Notes under the pieces: generated by a model
Databases searched by the model: none
What the model saw: the letters and a program-made list of their open reading frames with translations, nothing else
What the model was told of the DNA's origin: nothing
Made by a program: the position numbers and the translations under genes
Assembly: GCF_052060015.1 (NCBI RefSeq)
Contig: NZ_JBPODZ010000002.1
Coordinates: forward strand, 248,001 to 312,000
Reading direction: 5' to 3'
Length of the DNA: 64,000 nucleotides
Source: Arhodomonas sp052060015
GTDB taxonomy: Bacteria; Pseudomonadota; Gammaproteobacteria; Nitrococcales; Nitrococcaceae
Part shown: positions 52,254 through 60,773 of the stretch, one piece after another
Layout of the letters: each line of letters starts with the position of its first letter
Numbering within the stretch: the stretch's first letter is position 1

Positions 52254-52817
52254 TTACGGCTCCACCCGCTCGGCGGACTCCACCAGCAGGGGCTGCAGAG
52301 GCACGTCCGCCATGCCCTGGCGGCGGCCCGTGGGCACCGACGCCATCTCATCCACCACGTCCATACCCTCCACCACCCGGGCGAAGACCGCATAGCCGAA
52401 GTCGCGCACGCCATGGTCGAGGAAAGCGTTGTCCGCGAGGTTGATGAAGAACTGGGAGGTGGCACTGTCCTTCGCCTGGGTTCGGGCCATCGACAGGGTG
52501 CCGCGCTCGTTGTTCAACCCGTTGTCCGCCTCATTGGTGATCGGCGCGCGGGTCTCCCTGCGCTCCAGGTCCTCGGTGAAGCCGCCGCCCTGGAGGACGA
52601 AGCCGGGGATGACGCGATGGAAGATCGTGCCGTCATAGAAACCGGCGTCCACGTAGGCGAGGAAGTTCTCCACCGTCACCGGGGCCTGCTCGGCGTAGAG
52701 CTCGAGGCGGATGTCTCCCCGGTTGGTATGGAACACCACCTCCGGGTTAGCCGCCGCCGCGGGCCCCGCTGCCATGCCGGCCAGGGCCAGCGCGCTCAGG
52801 ATTCGCTTGATCCGCAT
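52254..52817 (-). CDS. Periplasmic peptidyl-prolyl cis-trans isomerase (cyclophilin)
   Basis: This is a 187-residue cyclophilin of the PpiA type. It has a signal peptide (1-22) and the cyclophilin core: TNRGDIRLELYAEQAPVTVENFLAYV, FYDGTIFHRVIPGFVLQGGGF and ARTQAKDSATSQFFINLADN, with the catalytic Arg in FHRVI. It overlaps the end of mtnA by 22 bases, so both are probably on one transcript, although they share no pathway. Confidence 0.93.
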   Translation of the reverse strand: MRIKRILSALALAGMAAGPAAAANPEVVFHTNRGDIRLELYAEQAPVTVENFLAYVDAGFYDGTIFHRVIPGFVLQGGGFTEDLERRETRAPITNEADNGLNNERGTLSMARTQAKDSATSQFFINLADNAFLDHGVRDFGYAVFARVVEGMDVVDEMASVPTGRRQGMADVPLQPLLVESAERVEP

Positions 52818-53857
52818 TCCGTCCTCTCCGCTTGCAAAAGGGCCGCCAAGGAGGCGGCATCCGGGCGCTCGATGGCGCCCCGTTCGGTGACCAGCACGTC
52901 CACCAGCGACGCCGGCGTGACATCGAACACCGGGTTCCAGGCGGTGGCCCCGTCGGGCGCCACCCTATGGCCGGCGAAACCCAGGACTTCGGCGGCATCG
53001 CGGTGCTCGATGGGGATGTCATCGCCGCTGCGCGTATCCGCATCCAGGGTAGAGACCGGCGCGACCACCATGAACCCGACCCCATGGGCCCTGGCCGCCA
53101 GGGCCAGGGAATAGGTACCGATCTTGTTGGCCACGTCGGCGTTGGCGGTGACCCGGTCGGCACCGACGATCACCCACTGCACCGCCCCCGAGCGCATCAG
53201 CGCCGCGGCGGCGGAATCGGCGATCAGCGAAACCGGCACGCCGTCGGCGAGCAGCTCCCAGGCCGTGAGCCGCGCCCCCTGCAGCCAGGGCCGGGTCTCG
53301 CCGGCGAACACGCGCTCGACGCGACCCCCGGCCCACCCGGCGCGGATCACGCCCAGGGCGGTGCCGAAACCGGCGGTGGCCAGCGAGCCGGTGTTGCAGT
53401 GGGTGAGCACCCCGCTGCCCGGCTCGAGATAGGCGGCGCCGATGGCGCCCATGCGGCGGTTGGCCGCCACGTCCTCGGCATGCAGGGCTTGGGCCTCGGC
53501 GAGCAGCCCCTCGGCATCCACACCGCCCTCCGCCGCGGCGCGCATCCGCCGTAGCGCCCAGGCAAGATTGACGGCGGTGGGGCGGGAGACGGCCAATGCC
53601 TCGATACCCTGCTCCAAGGCCCCCGCACGGGCGGCGAGGACCACGCCGTAGGCCGCTGCGATACCGATGGCCGGCGCGCCGCGCACCACCATATCGGTTA
53701 TGGCGTCGGCCACCGCCTGCGCGCTGGCGCAGCGATACTCGCGGACCCGCTCCGGCAGCACCCGCTGGTCGAGCAGTACCAGCTCGCCGGCGCCGTCGTC
53801 CCAGCGCACCGCACGCACCCCATCATGGCGATGGGCCCCGGTCTCCGATTCCTTCAT
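52796..53857 (-). CDS. mtnA: S-methyl-5-thioribose-1-phosphate isomerase
   Basis: MtnA isomerises methylthioribose 1-phosphate to the ribulose form in methionine salvage. The 353-residue protein has RGAPAIGIAAAYG (about 60-72), THCNTGSLATAG with the catalytic Cys, and GADRVTANADVANKIGTY with the catalytic Asp. ATG 53857 is used; a TTG directly before it (53860) would add one residue. It is divergent from the MTA deaminase gene mtaD, so both parts of the pathway lie together. Confidence 0.95.
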   Translation of the reverse strand: MKESETGAHRHDGVRAVRWDDGAGELVLLDQRVLPERVREYRCASAQAVADAITDMVVRGAPAIGIAAAYGVVLAARAGALEQGIEALAVSRPTAVNLAWALRRMRAAAEGGVDAEGLLAEAQALHAEDVAANRRMGAIGAAYLEPGSGVLTHCNTGSLATAGFGTALGVIRAGWAGGRVERVFAGETRPWLQGARLTAWELLADGVPVSLIADSAAAALMRSGAVQWVIVGADRVTANADVANKIGTYSLALAARAHGVGFMVVAPVSTLDADTRSGDDIPIEHRDAAEVLGFAGHRVAPDGATAWNPVFDVTPASLVDVLVTERGAIERPDAASLAALLQAERTECGSSES

Positions 53858-53978
53858 CAATTGTGTCCCCGTTCCACCGGTGGCTTACGCGCAACCCCGG
53901 ATTATCGCACACTGTCGGGCAGCACCCCGCGACGCGCCAGCACCCGAACAAGACCGAGCAATGGAGGAGCCGCGCGCA

Positions 53979-55301
53979 ATGGAGACGGTGGATCAGGTCA
54001 TACACGCCGGCTGGGTCATCCCCATGGACCCCCCTGAGGCCTGCCTGGCGGAGCACAGCATAGCGATCGAGGCCGGACGGATCCGGGCGGTCCTGCCCAC
54101 CAGCGAGGCCCGGGCCACCTTCACCGGCCGCGTCGAGCACGAACGCCCCCGCCACGCGGTGATGCCCGGCCTCGTCAATGCCCATACCCACGCCGCCATG
54201 ACCCTGCTGCGGGGCCTCGCCGACGATCTCCCGCTGATGAGCTGGCTCAACGACCACATCTGGCCCGCAGAGCGCGACCACGTCGGCCCGGGCTTCGTCC
54301 ACGACGGCACGGCGCTGGCCATCGCGGAGATGCTGCGCGGCGGCACCACTTGCTTCAATGACATGTACTTCTTCCCCGACGTCACCGCCCGCGTCGCCAG
54401 TCAGGCGGGCATCCGCGCCGTGGTGGGGATGATCTTCATCGATGTCCCGACCGCATGGGCCCAGGATGCCGATGAGTACATCGACAAGGGCCTCGCGGTC
54501 CACGACGATTACCGCGAGGACCCGCTGATCACCACCACCTTTGCCCCCCACGCCCCCTACACCGTTGGCGAGGACAACCTCGCCCGGCTGCGGACCCTCG
54601 CCGATGAGCTCGGCGTGCCCGTGCACATCCACCTCCACGAGACCGCCGACGAGATTCAGCAGAGCCTGGCGGCCACCGGGGAGCGCCCGCTACGGCGACT
54701 CGACCGTCTTGGCCTGGTCACACCGGGGCTGGTGGCGGTTCACATGACCCAACTGGAGGCCGACGAGATTCGGCGCCTGGCCGAGACCGGCGCCAGCGTG
54801 GTCCATTGCCCTGAGTCCAACCTCAAGCTGGCCAGCGGCCTGGCGCCAGTGGCGGAGCTGGAGGCGGCGGGGGTAAACCTGGGCCTCGGCACAGACGGGC
54901 CGGCGAGCAACAATGACCTCGACATGCTCGGCGAGCTGCGCACCGCCGCCATGCTGGCCAAGGGCGTGGCGCGGGACCCGGCGGCACTGCCGGCGGCCCG
55001 GGCCCTGCACGCGGCCACCCTCGGCGGCGCCCGGGCCCTGGGGTTGGCCGACCGTATCGGCAGCCTCACCCCCGGCAAGGAGGCGGACATGATCAGTATC
55101 CGTCTGGACGGCCTGGTCAGCGAGCCCGTCTATCACCCCCTCTCCCAGGTCGTCTACGCGAGCACCCGCGACCAGGTCCGGGACACCTGGGTGGCGGGCC
55201 GTCATCTGCTCCACGACGGGGTGCTAACGGGCATTGACGAGGCGGCGCTGATCCGCCGCGCCCGCGAGTGGCGTGCTACCATTGAGCCGTCCACCGACTG
55301 A
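53979..55301 (+). CDS. mtaD: 5-methylthioadenosine/S-adenosylhomocysteine deaminase
   Basis: MtaD is a metal-dependent amidohydrolase deaminating MTA and/or SAH at the adenine. The 440-residue protein has the metal HTH in PGLVNAHTHAAMTLLRG (about 65), HIHLHETADE, a VHMTQL and the metal Asp in GLGTDGPASNND. ATG 53979 is chosen over ATG 53961 because GGAGGAG lies 9 bases before it. It is divergent from mtnA. Deamination of MTA would give methylthioinosine and require an MTI phosphorylase, which is not in the window. Confidence 0.94.
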   Translation: METVDQVIHAGWVIPMDPPEACLAEHSIAIEAGRIRAVLPTSEARATFTGRVEHERPRHAVMPGLVNAHTHAAMTLLRGLADDLPLMSWLNDHIWPAERDHVGPGFVHDGTALAIAEMLRGGTTCFNDMYFFPDVTARVASQAGIRAVVGMIFIDVPTAWAQDADEYIDKGLAVHDDYREDPLITTTFAPHAPYTVGEDNLARLRTLADELGVPVHIHLHETADEIQQSLAATGERPLRRLDRLGLVTPGLVAVHMTQLEADEIRRLAETGASVVHCPESNLKLASGLAPVAELEAAGVNLGLGTDGPASNNDLDMLGELRTAAMLAKGVARDPAALPAARALHAATLGGARALGLADRIGSLTPGKEADMISIRLDGLVSEPVYHPLSQVVYASTRDQVRDTWVAGRHLLHDGVLTGIDEAALIRRAREWRATIEPSTD

Positions 55302-55312
55302 GCAGGGCCGTC

Positions 55313-56038
55313 ATGTCGCCGAGCCGCGAAAACGCCGATCCTCACGAGCTGGCCAAGTTCGACCGCAGCGCCCCCCACTGGTGGGACCCGGAGGGCGAGT
55401 TCCGTCCGCTCCACGAAATGAACCCCCTGCGCCTGGACTTCATCGAGGAAGTGGCCGGTCCGCTCCACGGCCGCCGGGTCCTCGATGTGGGCTGCGGCGG
55501 GGGGCTCCTCGCCGAAGGCATGGCCCGCCGCGGTGCCCGGGTCACCGGCATCGACCTGGGCGAGCAGAGCCTGGGGATCGCCCGCCTGCACGCCGGCGAG
55601 AGCGGGCTGGACATCGACTACCGGCACACCAGCGTGGAGGCCCTCGCCGAGGAGCTGCCCGGCGCTTTCGAGGTGGTCACCTGCCTGGAGATGATCGAGC
55701 ATGTCCCGGACCCGGCCTCGGTGGTGAACGCCTGCGCGGGCCTGGTCGCCCCCGGGGGCACGGTGGTGTTCTCCACCATCAACCGTAACGCCGCGGCCTG
55801 GTTGTTGGCGGTGGTCGGCGCCGAATACATCGCCGGGCTGCTGCCCCGCGGGACCCACGACTACCGGCAGTTCGTCCGCCCCTCGGAGCTCGCGGCCTGG
55901 GCACGAAGCGCCGGGCTGCGCCCGAGCGCCATCACTGGCGTACGCTACAATCCTTTGACGCGGCGCTTCTCACGCAGTGACGACACGCGAGTGAACTACA
56001 TCGCCGCATTCCGGGCGGAAGGGGAGAACGACGAATAA
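55313..56038 (+). CDS. ubiG: 3-demethylubiquinol/2-polyprenyl-6-hydroxyphenol O-methyltransferase
   Basis: UbiG performs the two O-methylations of ubiquinone synthesis. The 241-residue SAM methyltransferase has FDRSAPHWWDPEGEFRPLHEMNPLRL at the start, SAM motif VLDVGCGGGLLAEG (about 55-68), CLEMIEHVPDP and FSTINRN, all typical. The gene lies 11 bp after mtaD and 2 bp before the HAD phosphatase gene, so they are probably cotranscribed. An aerobic or facultative respiratory quinone pathway is implied. Confidence 0.96.
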   Translation: MSPSRENADPHELAKFDRSAPHWWDPEGEFRPLHEMNPLRLDFIEEVAGPLHGRRVLDVGCGGGLLAEGMARRGARVTGIDLGEQSLGIARLHAGESGLDIDYRHTSVEALAEELPGAFEVVTCLEMIEHVPDPASVVNACAGLVAPGGTVVFSTINRNAAAWLLAVVGAEYIAGLLPRGTHDYRQFVRPSELAAWARSAGLRPSAITGVRYNPLTRRFSRSDDTRVNYIAAFRAEGENDE

Positions 56039-56040
56039 CG

Positions 56041-56703
56041 ATGGCACCCCTCGCCCGTGGCGTTCTCCTCGACCTCGACGGCACACTGCTGGACACTGCC
56101 CCCGATCTCGTCGGCAGCGTGAACGCGCTCCGCGCCGAGCGCGATCTGCCCCCCATTCCCGCGGGACTGCTGGCCACCGCGGTCTCCCACGGCAGCGGCC
56201 CGCTGGTGCGCCGCGGTTTCGATATGGATCCCACCGATGAGCGTTTCCCCGGGCTACGGGAGCGCCTGCTGACCCTCTATCGCGACCGCGTCCACGAGGA
56301 AACCCGTGCCTTTCCGGGAATGGACACCCTGCTCGCCGAGCTGGATCGACTCGGCGTGCCCTGGGGCATCGTCACCAACAAGCCCGGCTGGCTGACCCGG
56401 CCGCTGCTGGAGGCACTGGGCTACTCCACGCGCAGCGGCTGCCTGGTCACCGGCGATGACCTCAAGTTGCGCAAACCCCACCCCTATCCCGTGCTCCGCG
56501 GCTGTGCCGCGCTGCACTTGCCCCCGGAGCGCTGCCTGGTGGTGGGTGATGCCCAACGGGACGTGGTTTCGGGCCAGCTTGCCGGCGCCCTGACGCTGGT
56601 GGCGCTGTTCGGCTATGTCCACGCCGAGGACCGGGTCACCCGCTGGGGCGCCGATGGCCTGATCGGCCATCCGCTGGAAATCCTGCACTGGCTCGAGCGC
56701 TGA
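56041..56703 (+). CDS. mupP: HAD phosphatase, MupP-like (phosphoglycolate phosphatase family)
   Basis: This is a 220-residue haloacid dehalogenase-type phosphatase. It has the nucleophile motif LLDLDGTLLDTA (9-20), motif II VTNKPG near 117-122 (Thr/Asn region), and VVGDAQRD near 174-181. The neighbourhood ubiG-HAD-yciK is that of Pseudomonas MupP, an N-acetylmuramic acid 6-phosphate phosphatase of cell-wall recycling, and the C-terminal WGADGLIGHPLEIL is close to that protein. A general phosphoglycolate phosphatase (Gph) is the main alternative. The AmgK/MurU genes that would confirm the recycling role are not in view. Confidence 0.8.
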   Translation: MAPLARGVLLDLDGTLLDTAPDLVGSVNALRAERDLPPIPAGLLATAVSHGSGPLVRRGFDMDPTDERFPGLRERLLTLYRDRVHEETRAFPGMDTLLAELDRLGVPWGIVTNKPGWLTRPLLEALGYSTRSGCLVTGDDLKLRKPHPYPVLRGCAALHLPPERCLVVGDAQRDVVSGQLAGALTLVALFGYVHAEDRVTRWGADGLIGHPLEILHWLER

Positions 56704-56721
56704 GCGCGGAGGGGAACCCGG

Positions 56722-57591
56722 ATGGACCCGCAGCAATACTGCCGCGATCGAGTGGCCCCGCCGGGCTCCAGCCTCCACTATGCGCTGCTGTTTGCCCCGG
56801 ACGGGCCGAGCCGGGCGGCCCTGCTGGCCGTCAATGCCGTGCACGCCGAGCTCACCGCCATCCCCGTGGAGGTCTCCGACCCCGGCGTGGCGCGGGCCAA
56901 GCTCGACTGGTGGGGCGAGGAGCTCGAGCGGGCCCTGGCCGGCACCGCCCAACACCCGGCGGCCCGCGCCCTGGGGGAGGCCCATGACCAACGCCCGCTG
57001 CCCCGCGAGGCCGTCACCGAGCTCCTCGAGGGCGTGGCCATGGACCTGGAATACGGCGCCTACCCCGGCTTTCGGGAGCTCAGCATCTACTGCCATCGGG
57101 TCGGTGGCGCACCGGTGCGGCTGGCAGTGGCGGCCTGCGGTGCCGACACCGCGGCGAGCGCGCAGTTCGCCCACGACCTCGGCATGGCCCTGCCGCTGAT
57201 TCGCGGCCTCCGCCGGCTGCGGCCGCAGCTGGAGAGCGGCCATAGCCTGATCCCCGACGACGAGCTCGAGGACGCGGGCCTCGGCCACCGGGACCTGCTC
57301 GAACACCCGGCCGACCCGGAGGTACGCGCCTTCCTGGACACGCAGGCGGAACGGATCGAGGCCTTCCTGGACAGCGCCCTGGCCAACGTGCCCCCCGGCG
57401 AGGCCCTCCGCCTGCTGCCGATGAGCGCCCACGCCCATCTCTACCGTCGCCTGCTCGCGCGCCTGCGCGCCGAGGGCATGCCCGTGCTGCAGGGGCGCCA
57501 GCATCTCACCCCGCTGCGCAAGCTCTGGTATGCCTGGCGCTTCGCCCGCCGGGCGCGCCGGAGGGGCCGCGGCCACACTCAGGGAGTATGA
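56722..57591 (+). CDS. Squalene/phytoene synthase-like protein lacking the Asp-rich motifs
   Basis: This is a 289-residue all-helical protein of the trans-isoprenyl synthase superfamily. A C-terminal DLGMALPLIRGLRRLRPQLESGHSLIPDDELEDAGL block aligns with the family's second motif region, but the D-x-x-x-D residues that bind Mg and diphosphate are replaced (for example by RRLRP), and the first motif region reads VHAELTAIPVEV rather than DDxxD. It is therefore probably non-catalytic, like the related NDUFAF6 assembly factors. It sits between mupP-like and yciK, overlapping yciK by four bases. A quinone-linked or assembly role is inference. Confidence 0.75.
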   Translation: MDPQQYCRDRVAPPGSSLHYALLFAPDGPSRAALLAVNAVHAELTAIPVEVSDPGVARAKLDWWGEELERALAGTAQHPAARALGEAHDQRPLPREAVTELLEGVAMDLEYGAYPGFRELSIYCHRVGGAPVRLAVAACGADTAASAQFAHDLGMALPLIRGLRRLRPQLESGHSLIPDDELEDAGLGHRDLLEHPADPEVRAFLDTQAERIEAFLDSALANVPPGEALRLLPMSAHAHLYRRLLARLRAEGMPVLQGRQHLTPLRKLWYAWRFARRARRRGRGHTQGV

Positions 57592-58367
57592 CCATGGAAC
57601 CCCGCCCCATCACCGAGCTGTCCCCGGAAAATCCGCCGAGCGCGGACCTCGCCGGCCGCCGGCTCCTGGTCACCGGCGCCGGCAACGGCCTCGGCCGTGC
57701 CCTGGCCCGGTCCGCCGCCGCCGCCGGGGCGGTGGTGGTGTTGCTGGAGCGTTCGGTGCCCGCCGCCGAGGCCGTCTACGACGAGATCGTCGCCGCCGGC
57801 GGCCCCGAGCCGGCCATCTACCCCATGGACCTGGCCGGCGCCGGGCCGGACGACTACCGCGAGATGGCCGATCGCATCGGCGACGGCGTCGGCGGTCTGG
57901 AGGGCCTGGTGCTCAACGCCGCCGAGCTCGGGCGCCCCGCCCCCCTGACCCAGTACGCGCCGGACATCTGGCTGCGCACCCTCCACGTCAACGTCAACGC
58001 CGCCTTCCTGCTGCTGGCCAGCTGCGCGCCGCTACTCCAGCGCGCGGATGCGGGACGGGTGCTGTTCATCAGTGACCGCGCCGGCCGTGGCGGGATGCCG
58101 TTCATGGGGGCCTACGGCGTCTCCAAATGGGCCCTGGAGGGGCTGATGCACACCTACGCCGCCGAGCTCCCCGATGACACCGGGCTGCGACTGGCCAGCG
58201 TCGATCCAGGAGCCATGCACACCAAGCTGCGCCGGGAGGCGTTCACCGCCGAAGACCCGTCGCGATTGCCACTGCCCGAGGCGGTGGCACCGGCACTGCT
58301 GGCGCTGCTCGACGGCCACACCCCCGTCCCCCAGGCGGCCCGCTATGCGGTCGCCGCCGGGCAGTAA
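57588..58367 (+). CDS. yciK: YciK-like short-chain dehydrogenase
   Basis: This is a 259-residue SDR oxidoreductase with NAD(P)-binding TGAGNGLGRALA (about 29-40), LNAAELG near 104-110, the catalytic Ser in LFISDRAG, and the YGVSKWALEG active-site segment (YxxxK). The family is found next to ubiG and gph/mupP in many gammaproteobacteria, but its substrate is still unclear. It starts at ATG 57588 within the stop of the preceding gene. It is the last gene of the ubiG operon. Confidence 0.9.
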   Translation: MTMEPRPITELSPENPPSADLAGRRLLVTGAGNGLGRALARSAAAAGAVVVLLERSVPAAEAVYDEIVAAGGPEPAIYPMDLAGAGPDDYREMADRIGDGVGGLEGLVLNAAELGRPAPLTQYAPDIWLRTLHVNVNAAFLLLASCAPLLQRADAGRVLFISDRAGRGGMPFMGAYGVSKWALEGLMHTYAAELPDDTGLRLASVDPGAMHTKLRREAFTAEDPSRLPLPEAVAPALLALLDGHTPVPQAARYAVAAGQ

Positions 58368-58448
58368 GGGCAAATTACCAAACCGGTCACAGTCATCCCG
58401 CACGGTGCCGTCTTACAGTGCCCACCCGGTGGGGGATCAGGGGAACCC

Positions 58449-58907
58449 ATGGACGCCGCAGCGATTATCGACAAGGTACTGGAATCGGGGTACCGGCTGG
58501 CGCGCATCGAAACCGGCCAACCGGCGCAGCTGGTGGCGGTATTCCGCCGTCTGCCACAGGGATCGGGACGCAGCGTCTATCACTGGCGCCCCGGCGGCGG
58601 ACTGTCCCGTCTTGCGGCCGAGCCCATACTAATCCCGCGTACACAGACGCCGCCGGAGGCAATTGCCTACATCCGGGCCAGCCGCCACCCCGGCGTGTAC
58701 CTGTTGGAGGGCTTCGGTGGTGCCCTGGAGCGTCCCTCCATCGCCGAGCGGCTGGCCGAATTCGCGACCGGCGAAGAGGCGGCGGGCGTGTTGATACTGC
58801 TTATCGGCGAATACCTGCCCGTACCCGACGCGCTGCGCCCACAGGTCGCGACCATCCGCCAGAACCCGCGCCCATCGCGCCGCAACGGCACCTCTCCCGG
58901 CGGCTGA
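58449..58907 (+). CDS. Small protein resembling the N-terminal domain of Ycf46-type AAA proteins
   Basis: This is a 152-residue cytoplasmic protein of uncertain family. The pattern YRLARIETGQPAQLVAVFR near 15-33, VYHWRPGGGLSRL near 43-55, HPGVYLLEGFGGALERPSI near 79-97 and AGVLILLIGEYLPVPDALRPQV near 112-133 resembles the degenerate AAA-like N-terminal domain of Ycf46 proteins, which precedes an active AAA module. Here no Walker A or B is present and the protein ends soon after this domain. The similarity is from recollection and should be tested. A GGGGAACCC ribosome site precedes the ATG. Confidence 0.6.
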   Translation: MDAAAIIDKVLESGYRLARIETGQPAQLVAVFRRLPQGSGRSVYHWRPGGGLSRLAAEPILIPRTQTPPEAIAYIRASRHPGVYLLEGFGGALERPSIAERLAEFATGEEAAGVLILLIGEYLPVPDALRPQVATIRQNPRPSRRNGTSPGG

Positions 58908-58917
58908 GCGCCCTTTG

Positions 58918-58976
58918 GACTCGTAGCGCCACCGGGCCCACCGGGCGATTGCCTCGGTGGGGCCCGGCCACGAGTC
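58918..58976. terminator. Long hairpin between convergent genes, probable bidirectional terminator
   Basis: GACTCGT (58918-58924) pairs with ACGAGTC (58970-58976), and inside, CCGGGCCCACCG pairs with CGGTGGGGCCCGG with a one-base bulge. The loop is about 11 bases. It lies between the small gene ending at 58907 and the dodecin gene ending at 58975, and overlaps the dodecin stop codon. No long T tract follows on either strand. Confidence 0.5.
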
Positions 58977-59178
58977 AGTCCTCCAGCACGAAGGTCACCA
59001 TGAGGTGGACCTTGTAGCGCGCGATCCGGTCATTCTCCAGCTCAACGAGCTGGTCCTTCACCCAGGCGCCTTTTACGTTGCGCAGGGTTTTCGTCGCCCG
59101 GGACAGGGCTTGCTCGATGGCATCGTCGAAACCCTTTTCGGAGGTAGCGGAGAGTTCGGTCGTGCGTGCCACGCTCAT
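58975..59178 (-). CDS. Dodecin, flavin-binding storage protein
   Basis: This is a 67-residue dodecin that forms a hollow 12-mer binding flavin. It has the family sequence: SVARTTELSATSEKGFDDAI, then NVKGAWVKDQLVELEND with the flavin-stacking Trp and Gln, ending in RYKVHLMVTFVLED. ATG 59178 is chosen for AAGGAGG upstream; the frame extends to 59349 without similarity. The role is sequestration or buffering of FMN/FAD or lumichrome. Confidence 0.95.
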   Translation of the reverse strand: MSVARTTELSATSEKGFDDAIEQALSRATKTLRNVKGAWVKDQLVELENDRIARYKVHLMVTFVLED

Positions 59179-59323
59179 GGGAGCCTCCTTTTTCTCGATG
59201 CGTCGCGGTGCACCGGTAAGTATAGGAAACACCGGGCGTCTTTTCGCTGCTGTGCGATGGCATCGGTCGGCCGGTCCCGGCACGGTGCTACCCTCACCAG
59301 AGGGAAACCCATTCCGTGACTCG

Positions 59324-60178
59324 ATGATGCGGTTTGTGCTGATCGTCATTGCCGCCTACGGGGCGCTCGTGATCCTGCTCTGGGCGTTTCAGGGGCGCCT
59401 GCTCTATCTGCCCCATGTCGGGGGCACGGAAATCGTCGCCACGCCGGCACGGCTCGGCCTGGACTACGAGCGGGTCGCGTTACAGGCGGCGGACGGTATC
59501 ACGTTGGACGGCTGGTACGTCCCGGCCACGAGGTCGCGGGCGACGCTGCTATTCTTCCACGGCAACGCCGGCAACCTCTCCCACCGGCTCGACTCCATCC
59601 GCCTGTTCCACGAGCTCGATCTCTCGGTGCTGATCATCGATTACCGCGGTTACGGCCGCAGCGACGGGAGGCCGTCGGAGACAGGCACCGCCCTGGACGC
59701 GCGGGCGGCCTGGCGCTGGCTGCTGGAGCGGGAGGGACAGTCGGCGGAGACAGTGGTCTTGTTCGGACGCTCCCTCGGCGCCGCGGTGGCCGCGGAACTG
59801 GCCCGGGAGGTGGCGCCCGCGGCGGTGATCCTCGAGTCCCCGTTCCGCTCGGTGCCGAAGATCGCCCAGAAGACCTATCCCTTCCTGCCGGCCCGCTGGT
59901 TGGCGCGCTTCGACTATGCCACCGAGGATTACGTCCGGGAGATCGGGGCGCCGCTGCTGGTCATCCACAGCGAAGAGGACGAGATCATCCCCTTCACGGA
60001 GGGCCGCGCGGTATACGCCGCGGCGAACGAGCCCAAGAGGCTGCTGGCCATCCACGGCGGGCACAACACCGGCTTCCTGGAATCGCGGCAGACTTACCTC
60101 GCAGGGATCGATGGGTTCCTCGAGGAGGCCGGCCTCGCAAGCGGGCGCGTGTCGGCGCCACCGGCACAGCCGCGATGA
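59324..60178 (+). CDS. Alpha/beta hydrolase (BEM46/YfhR-like), membrane-anchored
   Basis: This is a 284-residue serine hydrolase. It has an N-terminal membrane helix (about 3-22), FFHGNAGNLSHR near 78-89, the nucleophile elbow LFGRSLGAA (Ser near 150), a charge-relay Asp in HSEEDEIIPF and His in IHGGHNTG near 246-253. The first ATG 59324 (ATG 59327 also possible) is taken because the hydrophobic anchor starts here. It overlaps the next gene by four bases. The substrate is unknown. Confidence 0.9.
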   Translation: MMRFVLIVIAAYGALVILLWAFQGRLLYLPHVGGTEIVATPARLGLDYERVALQAADGITLDGWYVPATRSRATLLFFHGNAGNLSHRLDSIRLFHELDLSVLIIDYRGYGRSDGRPSETGTALDARAAWRWLLEREGQSAETVVLFGRSLGAAVAAELAREVAPAAVILESPFRSVPKIAQKTYPFLPARWLARFDYATEDYVREIGAPLLVIHSEEDEIIPFTEGRAVYAAANEPKRLLAIHGGHNTGFLESRQTYLAGIDGFLEEAGLASGRVSAPPAQPR

Positions 60179-60759
60179 TCAACACCGTCAAGCGCCTGCC
60201 CGCGTTGATCGCCCTGACCCTGCTTGCCGCCTGTGCCGGGACCGTGGTCGCGCCCGAGCCGGCCCAAGTCGATAACCCGAGACCCGTGTTCCTGGTCGAC
60301 CACGGCCGCCACATCAGCCTGGTGCTAGCGCGCCCGGACGGCTCGATGATCCGCTATCTCTACGGGGACTGGCGCTGGTACGCGCTCCGGGAGACCGGGC
60401 TGTGCCGGGCCTTTCCGACCCTGTTCACGGAGACCCAGGGCACCCTGGCACGCCAGGCACTGCAAGGGCCGCCGGTCCCCTCATCCATTCAGCGGCAGGT
60501 GCCGGTCGTCATCCAGCGTATTCATCCGTTGCAGGCGCCGGTCACGCGGGTCGAGCGCCTGGCATCACGACTGGATGCACGCTTTCGCTCGGCGATCGAG
60601 ACCCTGCACTACAATCCCCACTACGATCTCGAGTTCGTCCATGACCGCCGCCCCTACACCCTCGGCAACAACTCCAATCACGTCGTCGCGGACTGGCTCG
60701 GCGAGCTCGGCTTCGAGGTCAGCGGCAACCCCGTGTTCGGCTGCTGGCGGGTGGAATAG
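60175..60759 (+). CDS. Lipoprotein, DUF2459-like
   Basis: This is a 194-residue probable lipoprotein with the lipobox LLAAC at about residues 16-20. A segment VFLVDHGRHISLVL near 38-51 resembles the V-SHGWHTGLVL start of DUF2459 proteins, and NNSNHVVADWLGELG near 167-181 fits their C-terminal block. The function of the family is unknown. ATG 60175 overlaps the stop of the hydrolase gene (ATGA), suggesting they are translated together. Location would be the outer or inner membrane facing the periplasm. Confidence 0.75.
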   Translation: MINTVKRLPALIALTLLAACAGTVVAPEPAQVDNPRPVFLVDHGRHISLVLARPDGSMIRYLYGDWRWYALRETGLCRAFPTLFTETQGTLARQALQGPPVPSSIQRQVPVVIQRIHPLQAPVTRVERLASRLDARFRSAIETLHYNPHYDLEFVHDRRPYTLGNNSNHVVADWLGELGFEVSGNPVFGCWRVE

Positions 60760-60773
60760 GATCGCTGCGTCCG

